Shown here: positions 1-7,537 of the stretch, piece after piece
Position numbering within the stretch: position 1 is the first letter of the stretch
How the letters are laid out: every line of letters starts with the position of its first letter
Assembly: GCA_002409445.1 (NCBI GenBank)
Contig: DHNJ01000191.1
Location: forward strand, 1-17,898
DNA: 17,898 nt
Reading direction: 5' to 3'
From: Armatimonadetes bacterium UBA5419
GTDB taxonomy: Bacteria > Armatimonadota > UBA10988
Program-made: the position numbers and the translations under genes
The notes under the pieces: model-generated
Told to the model about the DNA's origin: nothing
What the model saw: the letters and a program-made list of their open reading frames with translations, nothing else
Database searches by the model: none

Positions 1-371
1 AGGCGGCGCTGGCCGGCGGGCCGGCGGCCTGGTCGGCGGAGGCCGACGCCTGGGCGCTGGAGGCGCGCGGCGAGACGTGGCTGGTCAATCCCACCGGCAT
101 CCGCAAGATCCGCGGGCGGTTGGTGCAGGTCATGGCCTGGCTGGAGCGCAACCCGACTTGCCCATTAACCTTACACACGCTGCACGCGGAGGCCGATCCG
201 GGTGGCTTGGTCAGCTTCCTACGCGCACGCGGCCACGCGGTCGAGGTGATCGTCTACCGCGGCGGCCACCGGATCACGGTCACCGCGCAGGCTGGCGCGT
301 TGCTCAAGCTCGTCGCTGATCTGGCCGAACGCGGCCTGGTGCTGGACGGCCACTCCGCGCGGCGCGGCTAG
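1..371 (+). CDS. 3' end of an unrecognised protein gene (partial)
   Basis: The reading frame is open from the first complete codon at position 3 to a TAG stop at 369-371, so the gene starts outside the window or near its edge. About 122 residues are visible. The early part is Ala/Gly/Trp-rich and contains a stretch reading GETWLVNPTGIRKIRG. The later part looks like a small alpha/beta fold, with a predicted helix (VQVMAWLERN), a segment containing DPGGLVSFLRARGHAVEVIVY, and a final helix (LLKLVADLAERGLVL). I do not recognise the family. A TusA-like or other small alpha/beta domain is possible, but the CPXP-type motif of TusA is absent. The gene converges on the hemX-like gene and the two stop codons overlap on a shared CTAG, leaving no room for a terminator between them. 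Confidence 0.6.
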   Translation, partial: AALAGGPAAWSAEADAWALEARGETWLVNPTGIRKIRGRLVQVMAWLERNPTCPLTLHTLHAEADPGGLVSFLRARGHAVEVIVYRGGHRITVTAQAGALLKLVADLAERGLVLDGHSARRG

Positions 372-1174
372 AAGAAGCGCCGCTGCAACTGCTCCGGGCT
401 GTGGCCGAGGGCGAAGGTGAGGCCGACCAGGGCGAAGCCGAGGACGAGCAGCCACTGCAGCCGCCGGCCGCGCCAGCGGTGGAGGTGGCGGAGGACGAGG
501 TAGACGGTGTACGTCGTCCAGGTCGCCAGCGCGGGCGGGATTTTGGGGTCGAAGCCGGCGCCCCAGGTGTAGACGGTCAGCGCACCGATCAGCAGGCCGA
601 CGGTGAACAGACACCAGCCGATCAGCACGGCGCGACGGCCCAGGCGGTCGGAGGTCTCGAGGGGCGGCAGGTGGGGCAGGCGTTCGAGGTGTTTCCGCTT
701 CAGCAGCTGGTCGGCGACCAGGTACGAGATGGCGGCGGCGAGGGCCACGGCGAAGCAGGCGTAGGCGGTCAGCGCGAGCAGGATGTGCGCGTTCAGCCAG
801 AGGCTGCCGTGGAGCTCGGGCAGGGTGCGGCTGGAGCCGAGCAGGCCGGCGAGCGCGACGAGGAAGGTCAGCGGCGCGAGCGTCGCCGCCAGCGCCGGTC
901 GCGCCGCGCGCCGGTCAGCCCACCAGAGCGCGAGCGCCAGCAGCAGGGCGAAGACGAACGAGACGTTGGCGAAGTCGCCCAGCGGCCCGTTGCCGCGGGT
1001 GCCATGCGAAACCAAGCCGACCGCGAGCAGCGCCGAGCCGATCGCCAGCCCCCAGCGGCCCCAGGTTAGGCGCCCTTGCAGCTCGGGCCGATGGAAGCGC
1101 AGGACGTACAGCAGGGCGGCCAGCAGCAGACTGACCAGCGCGGCGGACTCGGCCAGCACGCACAGCCGAGTCAC
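368..1174 (-). CDS. HemX/CcsA-like cytochrome c assembly membrane protein
   Basis: This is a polytopic membrane protein of 268 residues with about eight hydrophobic segments, resembling the HemX/CcsA branch of the cytochrome c assembly family (PF01578). Candidate heme-ligand histidines are His57, His130 (in LNAHILLALTAYACFAVA) and His258. Residues 204-211, WGAGFDPK, match a shortened form of the tryptophan-rich WGxxWxWDPK motif. I chose the GTG at 1174-1172 because it overlaps the hemA stop as GTGA and has a GAGG about 8 bases upstream. An ATG 72 bases further upstream would lie inside hemA and add an unconserved tail. In Bacillus, hemX directly follows hemA and affects glutamyl-tRNA reductase abundance. 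The same order here supports the name, but a direct role in heme transport for cytochrome c assembly is equally possible. It is the last gene of the operon. Confidence 0.8.
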   Translation of the reverse strand: MTRLCVLAESAALVSLLLAALLYVLRFHRPELQGRLTWGRWGLAIGSALLAVGLVSHGTRGNGPLGDFANVSFVFALLLALALWWADRRAARPALAATLAPLTFLVALAGLLGSSRTLPELHGSLWLNAHILLALTAYACFAVALAAAISYLVADQLLKRKHLERLPHLPPLETSDRLGRRAVLIGWCLFTVGLLIGALTVYTWGAGFDPKIPPALATWTTYTVYLVLRHLHRWRGRRLQWLLVLGFALVGLTFALGHSPEQLQRRFF

Positions 1175-2484
1175 AACTCGTCCTCGCCGTGGATCGGTTG
1201 CGGGCCGTTGCGCAGGCCAAACAGGCGGCGCACCAGGCCGGTCCAATCGCGCCCCGCGCCGCGCTCGGCGGCCAGCTCGCGCAGCCCGGTGACGGGCCCG
1301 TGGAGGACCTTGTGCGTGTAGTCGCGCATCATCCGCTCGACCTGCTGGCGCTGGGCTGGGGTTAGGTCGGTCAGCCGTCGCAGGCCGCGTTCAAGCTCCT
1401 GCTCGCAGAGGGCCTCGTGGCGCTCGCGCAGCTCGGTGACCAGCGGGGTGACCGCGCGGGCCTGCAGCCAGGCGCCGAAGCGCACGGCCTCGGCCTCGAC
1501 CAGATGGGCGACGGCCTGCGCCTCGCGCGCGCGTTCGGCGCGGTAGCGGTCGCAGACGCCGTTCAGGTCGTCGATATCGAAGAGGTAGACATCGTCCAGC
1601 TCGGCGACCGCCGCCTCGACATCGCGCGGGACGGCGATGTCGACGATGAACAGCGGCCGGCCGCGGCGCTCGGCGAGCACCGGGCGCAGGCCGTCGGCGG
1701 TGATGATCGCGTGCGGCGCGGCACTGGACGAGACGACGATGTCAGCGCTGCCCAGGTGGGCGGCGAAGTCGTCGAAGCGGATCGCCTGGCCGCCAAACTC
1801 GGTCGCTAGCTCGTGGGCGTGGTCGTAGGTGCGGTTGGCGACAATCACCGAGCGGACGCCTTGGTCGCGGAGGTGGATCAGCGTCTGCCGGCTCATCTCG
1901 CCCGCGCCGACGACGAGCACCTCGCGGCCGGCCAGCTCGCCGAAGGTGGTCCGCGCCAGGTCGACCGCGGCGGAGCTGATCGACATCGCGCCGCGGCCGA
2001 TCTCGGTGTCGGTGCGGGCCTGCTTGCCCAGGCGCAGGGCGCGCTGGAACAGTTCGTTGAGGCAGGCGCCGGCGGTGCCCACGCCAGCCGCGCCGGCCAA
2101 CGCTTGCTTGACCTGGGCGAGGATCTGGCCCTCGCCCAGGACCATGGAGTCCAGCCCGGCGGCGACCTCGAAGAGGTGGCGGATGGCGCCGGCGTCGACC
2201 TGGCGGTAGACGTGCGGCTCGAGCTCGGCGGGGTCGAGCCCGTGGAAGTCGGCGAGGAAACTGCCCAGCGCGGCGACCGCCGGCTCGGGGCGGGTGGTCA
2301 TCGCGTACAGTTCGCTGCGGTTGCAGGTACTGAGGATGACCGCTTCGCTGATGTGCGGGCGGCCGACGACGTCGGTCAGCGCGTCCTCGAGCTCGGTGGG
2401 GCGGAAGGCGACCTGCTCACGCAGCTCGACCGGGGCGCTGCGGTGATTCAGTCCGGCGGCGATGATGTGCGGAAGTTCGGTCAT
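1171..2484 (-). CDS. hemA: Glutamyl-tRNA reductase
   Basis: This cytoplasmic enzyme reduces glutamyl-tRNA(Glu) with NADPH to glutamate-1-semialdehyde, the committed step of tetrapyrrole synthesis by the C5 pathway. At 437 residues it has the usual family length. The N-terminal catalytic domain carries GLNHRSAPVE (11-20) and ILSTCNRSELY (50-60), with the thioester-forming cysteine at Cys54. LGEGQILAQVK follows near residue 115. The NADPH-binding Rossmann domain has VLVVGAGEMSRQT near residue 190, and a helical dimerisation domain forms the C-terminus. The ATG at 2484 overlaps the stop of the precorrin-2 dehydrogenase gene as ATGA and has only a weak ribosome binding site, which suggests translational coupling. 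The other early heme genes (hemL, hemB, hemC, hemD) are not in this window. Confidence 0.97.
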   Translation of the reverse strand: MTELPHIIAAGLNHRSAPVELREQVAFRPTELEDALTDVVGRPHISEAVILSTCNRSELYAMTTRPEPAVAALGSFLADFHGLDPAELEPHVYRQVDAGAIRHLFEVAAGLDSMVLGEGQILAQVKQALAGAAGVGTAGACLNELFQRALRLGKQARTDTEIGRGAMSISSAAVDLARTTFGELAGREVLVVGAGEMSRQTLIHLRDQGVRSVIVANRTYDHAHELATEFGGQAIRFDDFAAHLGSADIVVSSSAAPHAIITADGLRPVLAERRGRPLFIVDIAVPRDVEAAVAELDDVYLFDIDDLNGVCDRYRAERAREAQAVAHLVEAEAVRFGAWLQARAVTPLVTELRERHEALCEQELERGLRRLTDLTPAQRQQVERMMRDYTHKVLHGPVTGLRELAAERGAGRDWTGLVRRLFGLRNGPQPIHGEDEL

Positions 2485-3119
2485 AGCGTCGCCATCTCGT
2501 CGAGCAGCGCCTCGAGCGCGGCCCGCGCCTCGGCCTCCTGGCCATAGCGTAGCATGTTGCGCGCCGCGCCGTCCCAGGCGGTCTCGTAGAAGCGCCGGCG
2601 GGCGCGCGAGTCGGCCAGGCGCGCTTTGATCGCCGGGCGCAACTCGCCGAGGATGCGCACCAGCGGGCCGAGCTCCGCGGGGACGGTGGCGTCCAACTCA
2701 TCGCGCAGACGGCGGGCGATGAACGGGCTAGCCCCGCCAGTGCCGATGGCCACGGTCAGCGGCGCGCGGTCGAGGGCGGCGAGAAAGTGGCAGGTACCCG
2801 CCGCGCCATCCGCGGCGTGGTCGCAGAAGATGCGGCGCACCTCGGCCTCGGCGGCCACGGCGCGGTTGCAGTCGTCCGAGTCGGTGGCCGCGATGGCCAG
2901 CCAGGCGTCCTCCAGGTCACCGGCCTGGTACGGCCGCTGGAGCCAGCAGATGGTGCCGATCGCCGCGTTGTAGGAGAGGTCCTCGGTCGCCACGGGCGAG
3001 ATCAGGGTGACGTCCGCGCCCACGTCGAGCAGGCGGACGACCTTACGATCGCCGACCAGCCCGCCGCCCACGACGACCACCTTGCGGCCACGCAGATCGA
3101 GGGAGACCGGCAGCCCCAT
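2481..3119 (-). CDS. Precorrin-2 dehydrogenase (siroheme synthase N-terminal type)
   Basis: The product (212 residues) belongs to the Met8/SirC/CysG N-terminal family, which oxidises precorrin-2 to sirohydrochlorin with NAD and in some members also inserts iron. The Rossmann motif is VVVVGGGLVGDRK (14-26). IAATDSDDCN (76-85) and the IGTGGASP loop (125-132) are both typical of the CysG dehydrogenase/chelatase domain. There is no methyltransferase domain, so uroporphyrinogen methylation must be encoded elsewhere. I used the ATG at 3119, which follows the ccmE stop by 7 bases, has a GGGAG upstream, and begins right before the conserved LPVSLDLRGRKV segment. An earlier ATG at 3149 would overlap ccmE. 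Whether this member also acts as a ferrochelatase cannot be told from sequence alone. Confidence 0.92.
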   Translation of the reverse strand: MGLPVSLDLRGRKVVVVGGGLVGDRKVVRLLDVGADVTLISPVATEDLSYNAAIGTICWLQRPYQAGDLEDAWLAIAATDSDDCNRAVAAEAEVRRIFCDHAADGAAGTCHFLAALDRAPLTVAIGTGGASPFIARRLRDELDATVPAELGPLVRILGELRPAIKARLADSRARRRFYETAWDGAARNMLRYGQEAEARAALEALLDEMATL

Positions 3120-3126
3120 CGCGCGG

Positions 3127-3540
3127 CTAGCTCCCGCTCGCCCCAGCATCGTCGAGCTTCTCGACTTCCTTCGAGGGGCACTTGACTAGGATGTTGTCGG
3201 CCTCGAAGACGCCGTCCACGAAGCGGCCGATACAGACGACCTGGGCCGCTGAATCGAAGTTGCCCGGCTTGATGCGGTGCGAGCGCACGCGCATGGACTG
3301 GGTGCCCGTCTCGACGTCGCGCATGGTGAACTCGAAGGTCCCGCGCTGGGCGTCGCTGGTTTGCGGCTGTGACTTGTCGACCACGCCGGGCACTTGCCAG
3401 ACGCGGTCGGGGCTGGCCTTGACCTGCGCGTAGTCGTTGGCGTAGGTGGCGAGGGACTGGTTCAGCCCCGCGAGCGCGACCGCGGCCAACGCGGCGATCA
3501 CGATCAGGCCGACCAGCCAGCTCTTGCGCTTATTGCCCAC
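3127..3540 (-). CDS. ccmE: CcmE heme chaperone, CXXXY-type lineage with altered heme-binding motif
   Basis: CcmE holds heme on the periplasmic side and passes it to the cytochrome c synthetase. The 137-residue product has one N-terminal membrane anchor (about residues 8-26) and a beta-barrel OB-fold domain. Its strands include RGTFEFTMRD and MRVRSHRIKPGNF, and the segment IGRFVDGVFEADNILVKCPSK (104-124) matches the family. Most CcmE proteins bind heme through HXXXY. A second class known from archaea and bacteria such as Desulfovibrio uses CXXXY. Here Cys121 sits at the heme position, but residue 125, where Tyr is expected, is Glu, and no Tyr follows. The start is the GTG at 3540, with AAGGAG about 8 bases upstream. 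The next gene starts 7 bases after its stop. Confidence 0.9.
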   Translation of the reverse strand: MGNKRKSWLVGLIVIAALAAVALAGLNQSLATYANDYAQVKASPDRVWQVPGVVDKSQPQTSDAQRGTFEFTMRDVETGTQSMRVRSHRIKPGNFDSAAQVVCIGRFVDGVFEADNILVKCPSKEVEKLDDAGASGS

Positions 3541-3541
3541 C

Positions 3542-3727
3542 TTAAGACTCCTTATCTATATCGGTGCTTGGGACGTCGCGGACGACAACCGTGGGCACCG
3601 GCTCGTTCGCCTGGGCGGTCGCGCTACGTGCGCGCCGCAGCCGGGCGAACAGCAGGGATGCATACCCGGCGGCCACGAGCCAGGTCAGGAGCCCGGCACT
3701 GAAGGCAACCCACTGACCGGACCTCAT
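3542..3727 (-). CDS. Small single-span membrane protein in the ccmD position
   Basis: This 61-residue protein has a single transmembrane segment (about residues 7-28) followed by an Arg-rich cytoplasmic-type stretch (RLRRAR) and a polar tail. CcmD proteins are small, poorly conserved one-span proteins that stabilise the CcmC-CcmE complex and are encoded between ccmC and ccmE, exactly as here. The call rests on size, topology and position rather than on a sequence signature. The ATG at 3727 overlaps the ccmC stop as ATGA and has a GAGG about 5 bases upstream. The TAA stop lies just ahead of the GTG start of ccmE. Confidence 0.75.
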   Translation of the reverse strand: MRSGQWVAFSAGLLTWLVAAGYASLLFARLRRARSATAQANEPVPTVVVRDVPSTDIDKES

Positions 3728-4383
3728 GGCGCCTCACTTTCGGTCTCTACACTGATGTTGCCAGCTCGCGCTTGCAGGGTGGCGAACCAGAACGCCAGGC
3801 ACAACCAGCCGGCGAAGCCGAGGAAGATGATCCGGTAGTGCTCGGCATGGAGCGGCCCGCGGGTGGGGTGCAGGGTGCCCGCGGCAATCTTGGGGTAGAT
3901 GCGCACCAGCCAGTACATCGGCGCCACGGCCAGCAGCAGATAGGCCGCTGAGACGCGGGCGCGCAGCCCTTCGTCGGGCGGTAGGGCGCCGCGCAGCATG
4001 AGGTAGGCGGCATACATCAAGATGACGAAGAGGATCGAGGTCTCGCGCGGGTCCCAGTTCCAGGCCGAGCCCCACTGGGGGTGGGCGAAGATCATGCCGG
4101 TGACCGTGGCCAGGACGAGCAGCAGCAGGCCGATCTCGACCGAGCCGTGCGCCGCGCGGTCGGCGGCGGGCTGGCGGACGATGAGGTAGCGCGCCGAGTG
4201 CAGCGCGGCGATCAGCAGGAACAGCGTGCCCGACCAGGCCAGCGGCAGGTGGAAGAAGATCGTGCGGTAGGTGTCCTGGAACCAGAAGTTGCCCAGGACG
4301 TCGGCGTCCATCGGGACGGTTAGGCCGCCGAGCGCACTCAGGCCGATCAGAATCGCCCCAACCACCGCCAACACATTCTGCAT
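3724..4383 (-). CDS. ccmC: CcmC heme transporter/handling protein
   Basis: CcmC is an inner-membrane protein that loads heme onto CcmE. The product (219 residues) has about six membrane spans. The complete tryptophan-rich motif WGSAWNWDPRET lies at residues 104-115, in the periplasmic loop that presents heme. Candidate axial histidines are His45 (in FFHLPLAW) and His172 (in GTLHPTRGPL). I prefer the ATG at 4383. A TTG at 4395 is also in frame but would directly abut the only good ribosome binding site (GAGGGGG, 4402-4396), which sits about 12 bases from the ATG. This is the first gene of the operon. ccmA, ccmB and ccmF are not seen in the window. Confidence 0.92.
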   Translation of the reverse strand: MQNVLAVVGAILIGLSALGGLTVPMDADVLGNFWFQDTYRTIFFHLPLAWSGTLFLLIAALHSARYLIVRQPAADRAAHGSVEIGLLLLVLATVTGMIFAHPQWGSAWNWDPRETSILFVILMYAAYLMLRGALPPDEGLRARVSAAYLLLAVAPMYWLVRIYPKIAAGTLHPTRGPLHAEHYRIIFLGFAGWLCLAFWFATLQARAGNISVETESEAP

Positions 4384-4403
4384 AAGCGCGTTCAACCCCC
4401 TCT

Positions 4404-4431
4404 AGTATGGCCCGGGACGACCAGGGGTCAA
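4404..4431 (-). promoter_or_regulatory. Candidate sigma-70-type promoter of the ccm-hem operon
   Basis: On the minus strand TTGACC (4431-4426) is followed after 16 bases by CATACT (4409-4404), which matches four of the six consensus -10 bases. Transcription would start near 4397, leaving only a very short leader before the ATG at 4383. It lies in the gap after the mutL-like gene, so the ccm-hem operon could be transcribed on its own. This is a pattern match only. Confidence 0.4.
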
Positions 4432-4465
4432 GGCGCGGCCCGGCGTGGCGGGCGTTAACGGCGGG

Positions 4466-6253
4466 TTAGCCCTCGGCGATGGGCAGGTCAAGGGCGGTAT
4501 ACCACTCGCGCAGGCGCGCCTGGCGGGTGGCGGGGTCGGCCGGCGGGCGGTAGGGGCGGCCGCGGCCGTCGAGGAGCAGGCCGACCTCACCGCCGGTCAC
4601 CGTGCGGGTCACCTCGCGGCCGGGCCCGGCGCCCATGTCGTAGCCACGGGCTGGAGCGACCGTCAGCTCGAGGCGCTCGCCGGTGGCCAGGGGCAGACGC
4701 GCCAGCTCGCCCGCGTGCAGCTCGCGTGGCCCGCCGGGCAGGCCGGTGATCGTCGCGATGGTCGCGCCGAGGGGTTCGCCGGGCCCGCGCGGGGCGATCG
4801 ATGTGCCCAGGGGGACCAGGCAGTCGCGGTCGAAGACCTCGTGCGCGGCGGCGGGCAGGACGGTCGAGAGCACGCCGAGCTGGGGCATCATGAAGATGCT
4901 GTCGACCGCCAACTCGCAGAAGCCTTCGGGCTGGAAGGCGTCGAGCAGCATGAGTGCGGCCTCGGCGCGGCGCGGCGCGTGCGAGAGCGTGCCGCCCGAG
5001 CCGATGATCAACCCCAGCTCCATCATGTCGACTAGGGTGCCGGCGGCAGATTCGTCGAGCACGCGGCCGACGACGGTCTCCTGGCGCACGCCCTTGAGCG
5101 ACGTGGCCAGCGCGCGGTGGTGCTCGAGCGCCAGACGCAGCGCCTCGCGGGCGACGGCTTGCTCGACGGCCAGGCTGGGCAGTACCTGGGGGATCGAGGT
5201 CGGCCGGATCATCTTGTTGCGCAGGCCGTTGCGCAGCCGATCTTCGTCCAGTTCGAATGGTAGCCACCGCAGGACGTTCTCGGCGCCGGCAGCCGTCAGC
5301 ACGTTGCAGACGCTGTAACTCATGCCCAGGTTGGCGCTGACGGTGCGGGTGTACTCGGTGCCGAAGACCGAGAAGACGTCGGTCGTCGCGCCGCCGATAT
5401 CGACCGCCAGCACCGCGCAGCCGCGCTCGGCGGCGACCTGCTGGACCAACAGGCCGACGGCGTTCGGTGTGCTGAGCAGGTCGGCCGAGGTCCACGCCTT
5501 GAGCCGGTGGTAGCCCGGTGCGTGCTCCATGACGTGTTCGAGGAACAGCTCGTGGACCGCTTGGCGCGCTGGACCGAGATTCTCGGTCTCGGGCGTGGGG
5601 CGGATGTTGTCGACCACACGCAGGTCGGTGATCTCGCCCAGGAGCGCCTCGATCTCAGCGCGGATGTCGCGGTTGCCCGCGTAGATCACGGGCAAACTAT
5701 AGGCCGCGCCGAGGCGTGGCTTCGGGTCGGCGGCGAGGATGAACTCGGCCAGCTCGACGACGTTGTCGCTCTGCCCGCCGTCGGTGCCGCCGGCGAGCAG
5801 GATCATGTCGGGGCGCAGGCGCCGGATCTGGGCGATGCGCTCGTGGGTCGCGCGGCCGTCGTCGATCGACACGACGTCCATGACGATCGCGCCCGCGCCG
5901 AGGGCGGCGCGTTCGGCGGACTCGGCGGTGATCTTGGCGACCACGCCGGCCACGGTCATCTGCAGGCCGCCGCCGGCGGAGGACGTGCTGAGGTAGAGAT
6001 CGACGCCCTGGTCGGGGTTGCCCGGGTCGATGAGGATGCCCTCGGGCGTGGTCAGCTTGCGGCCGATCAGCTCCTCGATCTCGCGCGCGGCGGTCAGGAC
6101 GCCGACGGTCACGTCATCGAACGGGGCCTCGACGGTGGTCGGCGCCTCGCCGCGGGCGATGAGATGGTAACCGTCGTCGGCGGCGGCGATGAGGATGGCT
6201 TTGGTTGTCGTGCTGCCACAGTCAGTGGCCAGGATCGTGCGGGCGTTGGTCAT
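4466..6253 (-). CDS. MutL/GlmL-family ASKHA ATPase, long form
   Basis: The product (595 residues) belongs to the GlmL/MutL family, named after a protein encoded between the subunits of clostridial glutamate mutase and unrelated to the DNA repair protein MutL. It shows the ASKHA nucleotide-binding layout: phosphate-1 loop TDCGSTTTKA (10-19), phosphate-2 loop DIGGATTDVF (285-294), and adenosine motif IGSGGTLSHA (417-426). LLAGGTDGGQSDNV is a further family signature. Residues from about 495 to the end form an additional domain ending in GGEVGLLLDGRGRPYRPP and a Trp-containing helix. Clostridial MutL is near 460 residues and lacks this. The family is thought to serve as a chaperone or activator of B12-dependent aminomutases, but no mutase gene is present here. 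The ATG at 6253 has GAGG just upstream. The frame extends 72 codons further without conservation. It lies 40 bases after the lipoprotein gene, probably in one operon. Confidence 0.85.
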   Translation of the reverse strand: MTNARTILATDCGSTTTKAILIAAADDGYHLIARGEAPTTVEAPFDDVTVGVLTAAREIEELIGRKLTTPEGILIDPGNPDQGVDLYLSTSSAGGGLQMTVAGVVAKITAESAERAALGAGAIVMDVVSIDDGRATHERIAQIRRLRPDMILLAGGTDGGQSDNVVELAEFILAADPKPRLGAAYSLPVIYAGNRDIRAEIEALLGEITDLRVVDNIRPTPETENLGPARQAVHELFLEHVMEHAPGYHRLKAWTSADLLSTPNAVGLLVQQVAAERGCAVLAVDIGGATTDVFSVFGTEYTRTVSANLGMSYSVCNVLTAAGAENVLRWLPFELDEDRLRNGLRNKMIRPTSIPQVLPSLAVEQAVAREALRLALEHHRALATSLKGVRQETVVGRVLDESAAGTLVDMMELGLIIGSGGTLSHAPRRAEAALMLLDAFQPEGFCELAVDSIFMMPQLGVLSTVLPAAAHEVFDRDCLVPLGTSIAPRGPGEPLGATIATITGLPGGPRELHAGELARLPLATGERLELTVAPARGYDMGAGPGREVTRTVTGGEVGLLLDGRGRPYRPPADPATRQARLREWYTALDLPIAEG

Positions 6254-6293
6254 GGATCCTCGATCGGAAGCTGGGTGCGGGCTGGCGGAGGGA

Positions 6294-7451
6294 CTACTTG
6301 TAGCCCTTCTTGCGGTCGGCGGCGAGCTGTTCCTCGGCCGCCGTGGCCACAGCGGAGACCTCGCGGTTGAGCTGGTCGACCTCGGCGCGGGCACCTGCGG
6401 CGGATAGCGCGTAGGTGCGGTAACCCTCGAGCGGTGCCAGACCGGGGCCGTCGGAGGGGTCGGGGTCACGGTTCAGCGAGGTGTCGACTACGGGCAGGAC
6501 CGCCTCGGTCAGCTGTGCGCCGAGCTGCGAGCCCAGGGCGGCCAGCGCCAGGGTCGCCTCCCAGCGTACGTCGCTGTCCTCGGTCGCGTTCGACGCGAGC
6601 GCGAGCAGCGCTTGCTCGATGCCCGCCTTGGCGTCGCCCAGCCCGCTCGCCGCCTGGGCGAAGGCGAGCGCCGCGCGGCCCTTGAGCCGCGGGTCGTCCT
6701 CGGTCAGGAGGCTGCTGAGCATGCCAATCTGCTCATACGCGCCGAAGGAGATGGCCGCTTCGATCGCCAGCAGCCGCACATCGACGGGCAACGCCGAGTC
6801 CTGGGCGACGCGGATCACCGAGTCGGCAGCCTTGGCCTTGAGGTCGGCGCGGCCGAGCTTGTCGGCCTCGATCTCGCTGAGTTTCGGGTCGCCCGCGACG
6901 ACCGGCGCCTTGGCCAGGTTGGTCAGGGTGGTCAGCGCGAAGTAGGTCAGGTCGCCGTCGCCGCGGCCGAGGACCGTGAGCAGGCGGGGCAGGCCGTCGT
7001 TGAACACGGCGCGCTTGAGGTTCAGCGAGCGCTGGTAGGCCTCGGGGTCGAGCTGGCGCTCGTCCTCGGTCTTCTCCGCGAAGCTGACGGCGCCCGAGAA
7101 GGCGGCCAGCGCGGCCTCGGCGACCTTCGGGTCGGCGTCGTCGAGCAGCGACATGGCGGTCGACAGCGCCTGCGGGCGGACCTCCTCGTAAGCGGCGGCC
7201 AGCTTGGCGTCGGTGGGCGGCTTGATCGTTGCCAGGCCCATGAGCGAGCCAACGGCGGCCAGGCGGTCGGCGGCGTCATTGCCGGCGAGGGCTTCTTGCT
7301 GCTCGGCCAGCGTGGTGCGCGGGTCGGTGGTCTCGGTCTTTTCCTCTTCGCCGACGGTGCCCTCAAGCCACTGGTTGAGCTTGGCACAGCCCGACAAGGT
7401 GGACACCAACAGCGCTAGCGCCAGCGCGTTCCACAGCCTCGACGGTCGCAT
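6294..7451 (-). CDS. Lipoprotein with HEAT-like helical repeats
   Basis: The 385-residue product starts with a lipoprotein signal peptide (positive MRPSR, hydrophobic core, lipobox LSGC with Cys22), so it should be anchored in a membrane on the outer face of the cell. The mature part is almost entirely helical and Ala/Leu-rich. Units such as DPKVAEAALAAFSGAV, DVRLLAIEAAISFGAY, DPRLKGRAALAFAQAA and DVRWEATLALAALGSQ repeat at intervals of roughly 35 to 55 residues and have the look of HEAT-type repeats. Such solenoids usually bind other proteins. No catalytic motif is visible. The ATG at 7451 has GGAGAG about 5 bases upstream. A longer frame from 7499 would bury the signal peptide. It precedes the MutL-like gene by 40 bases. 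Confidence 0.8.
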   Translation of the reverse strand: MRPSRLWNALALALLVSTLSGCAKLNQWLEGTVGEEEKTETTDPRTTLAEQQEALAGNDAADRLAAVGSLMGLATIKPPTDAKLAAAYEEVRPQALSTAMSLLDDADPKVAEAALAAFSGAVSFAEKTEDERQLDPEAYQRSLNLKRAVFNDGLPRLLTVLGRGDGDLTYFALTTLTNLAKAPVVAGDPKLSEIEADKLGRADLKAKAADSVIRVAQDSALPVDVRLLAIEAAISFGAYEQIGMLSSLLTEDDPRLKGRAALAFAQAASGLGDAKAGIEQALLALASNATEDSDVRWEATLALAALGSQLGAQLTEAVLPVVDTSLNRDPDPSDGPGLAPLEGYRTYALSAAGARAEVDQLNREVSAVATAAEEQLAADRKKGYK

Positions 7452-7489
7452 GAATCTCTCCGCGCACGACAAGCTCGCCGCACGGCGCG

Positions 7490-7519
7490 AATCTAGCATA
7501 GCCTAGACCAGCGCGTCAA
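7490..7519 (-). promoter_or_regulatory. Promoter of the lipoprotein-mutL operon
   Basis: On the minus strand TTGACG (7519-7514) is followed after 18 bases by TAGATT (7495-7490), preceded by TG plus one base, which makes an extended -10. The predicted start of transcription is near 7483, giving a leader of about 30 bases that contains the ribosome binding site. It lies between the prepilin stop and the lipoprotein start, so this operon need not depend on the prepilin gene. Confidence 0.55.
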
Positions 7520-7537
7520 ACCCGCCCGCCGCAGGTC

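Noticed and set aside
1813..2547. A 244-codon plus-strand open frame over hemA
   Set aside because: hemA is unmistakable on the other strand. The plus-strand product is a His/Gly/Ala/Asp-rich shadow.
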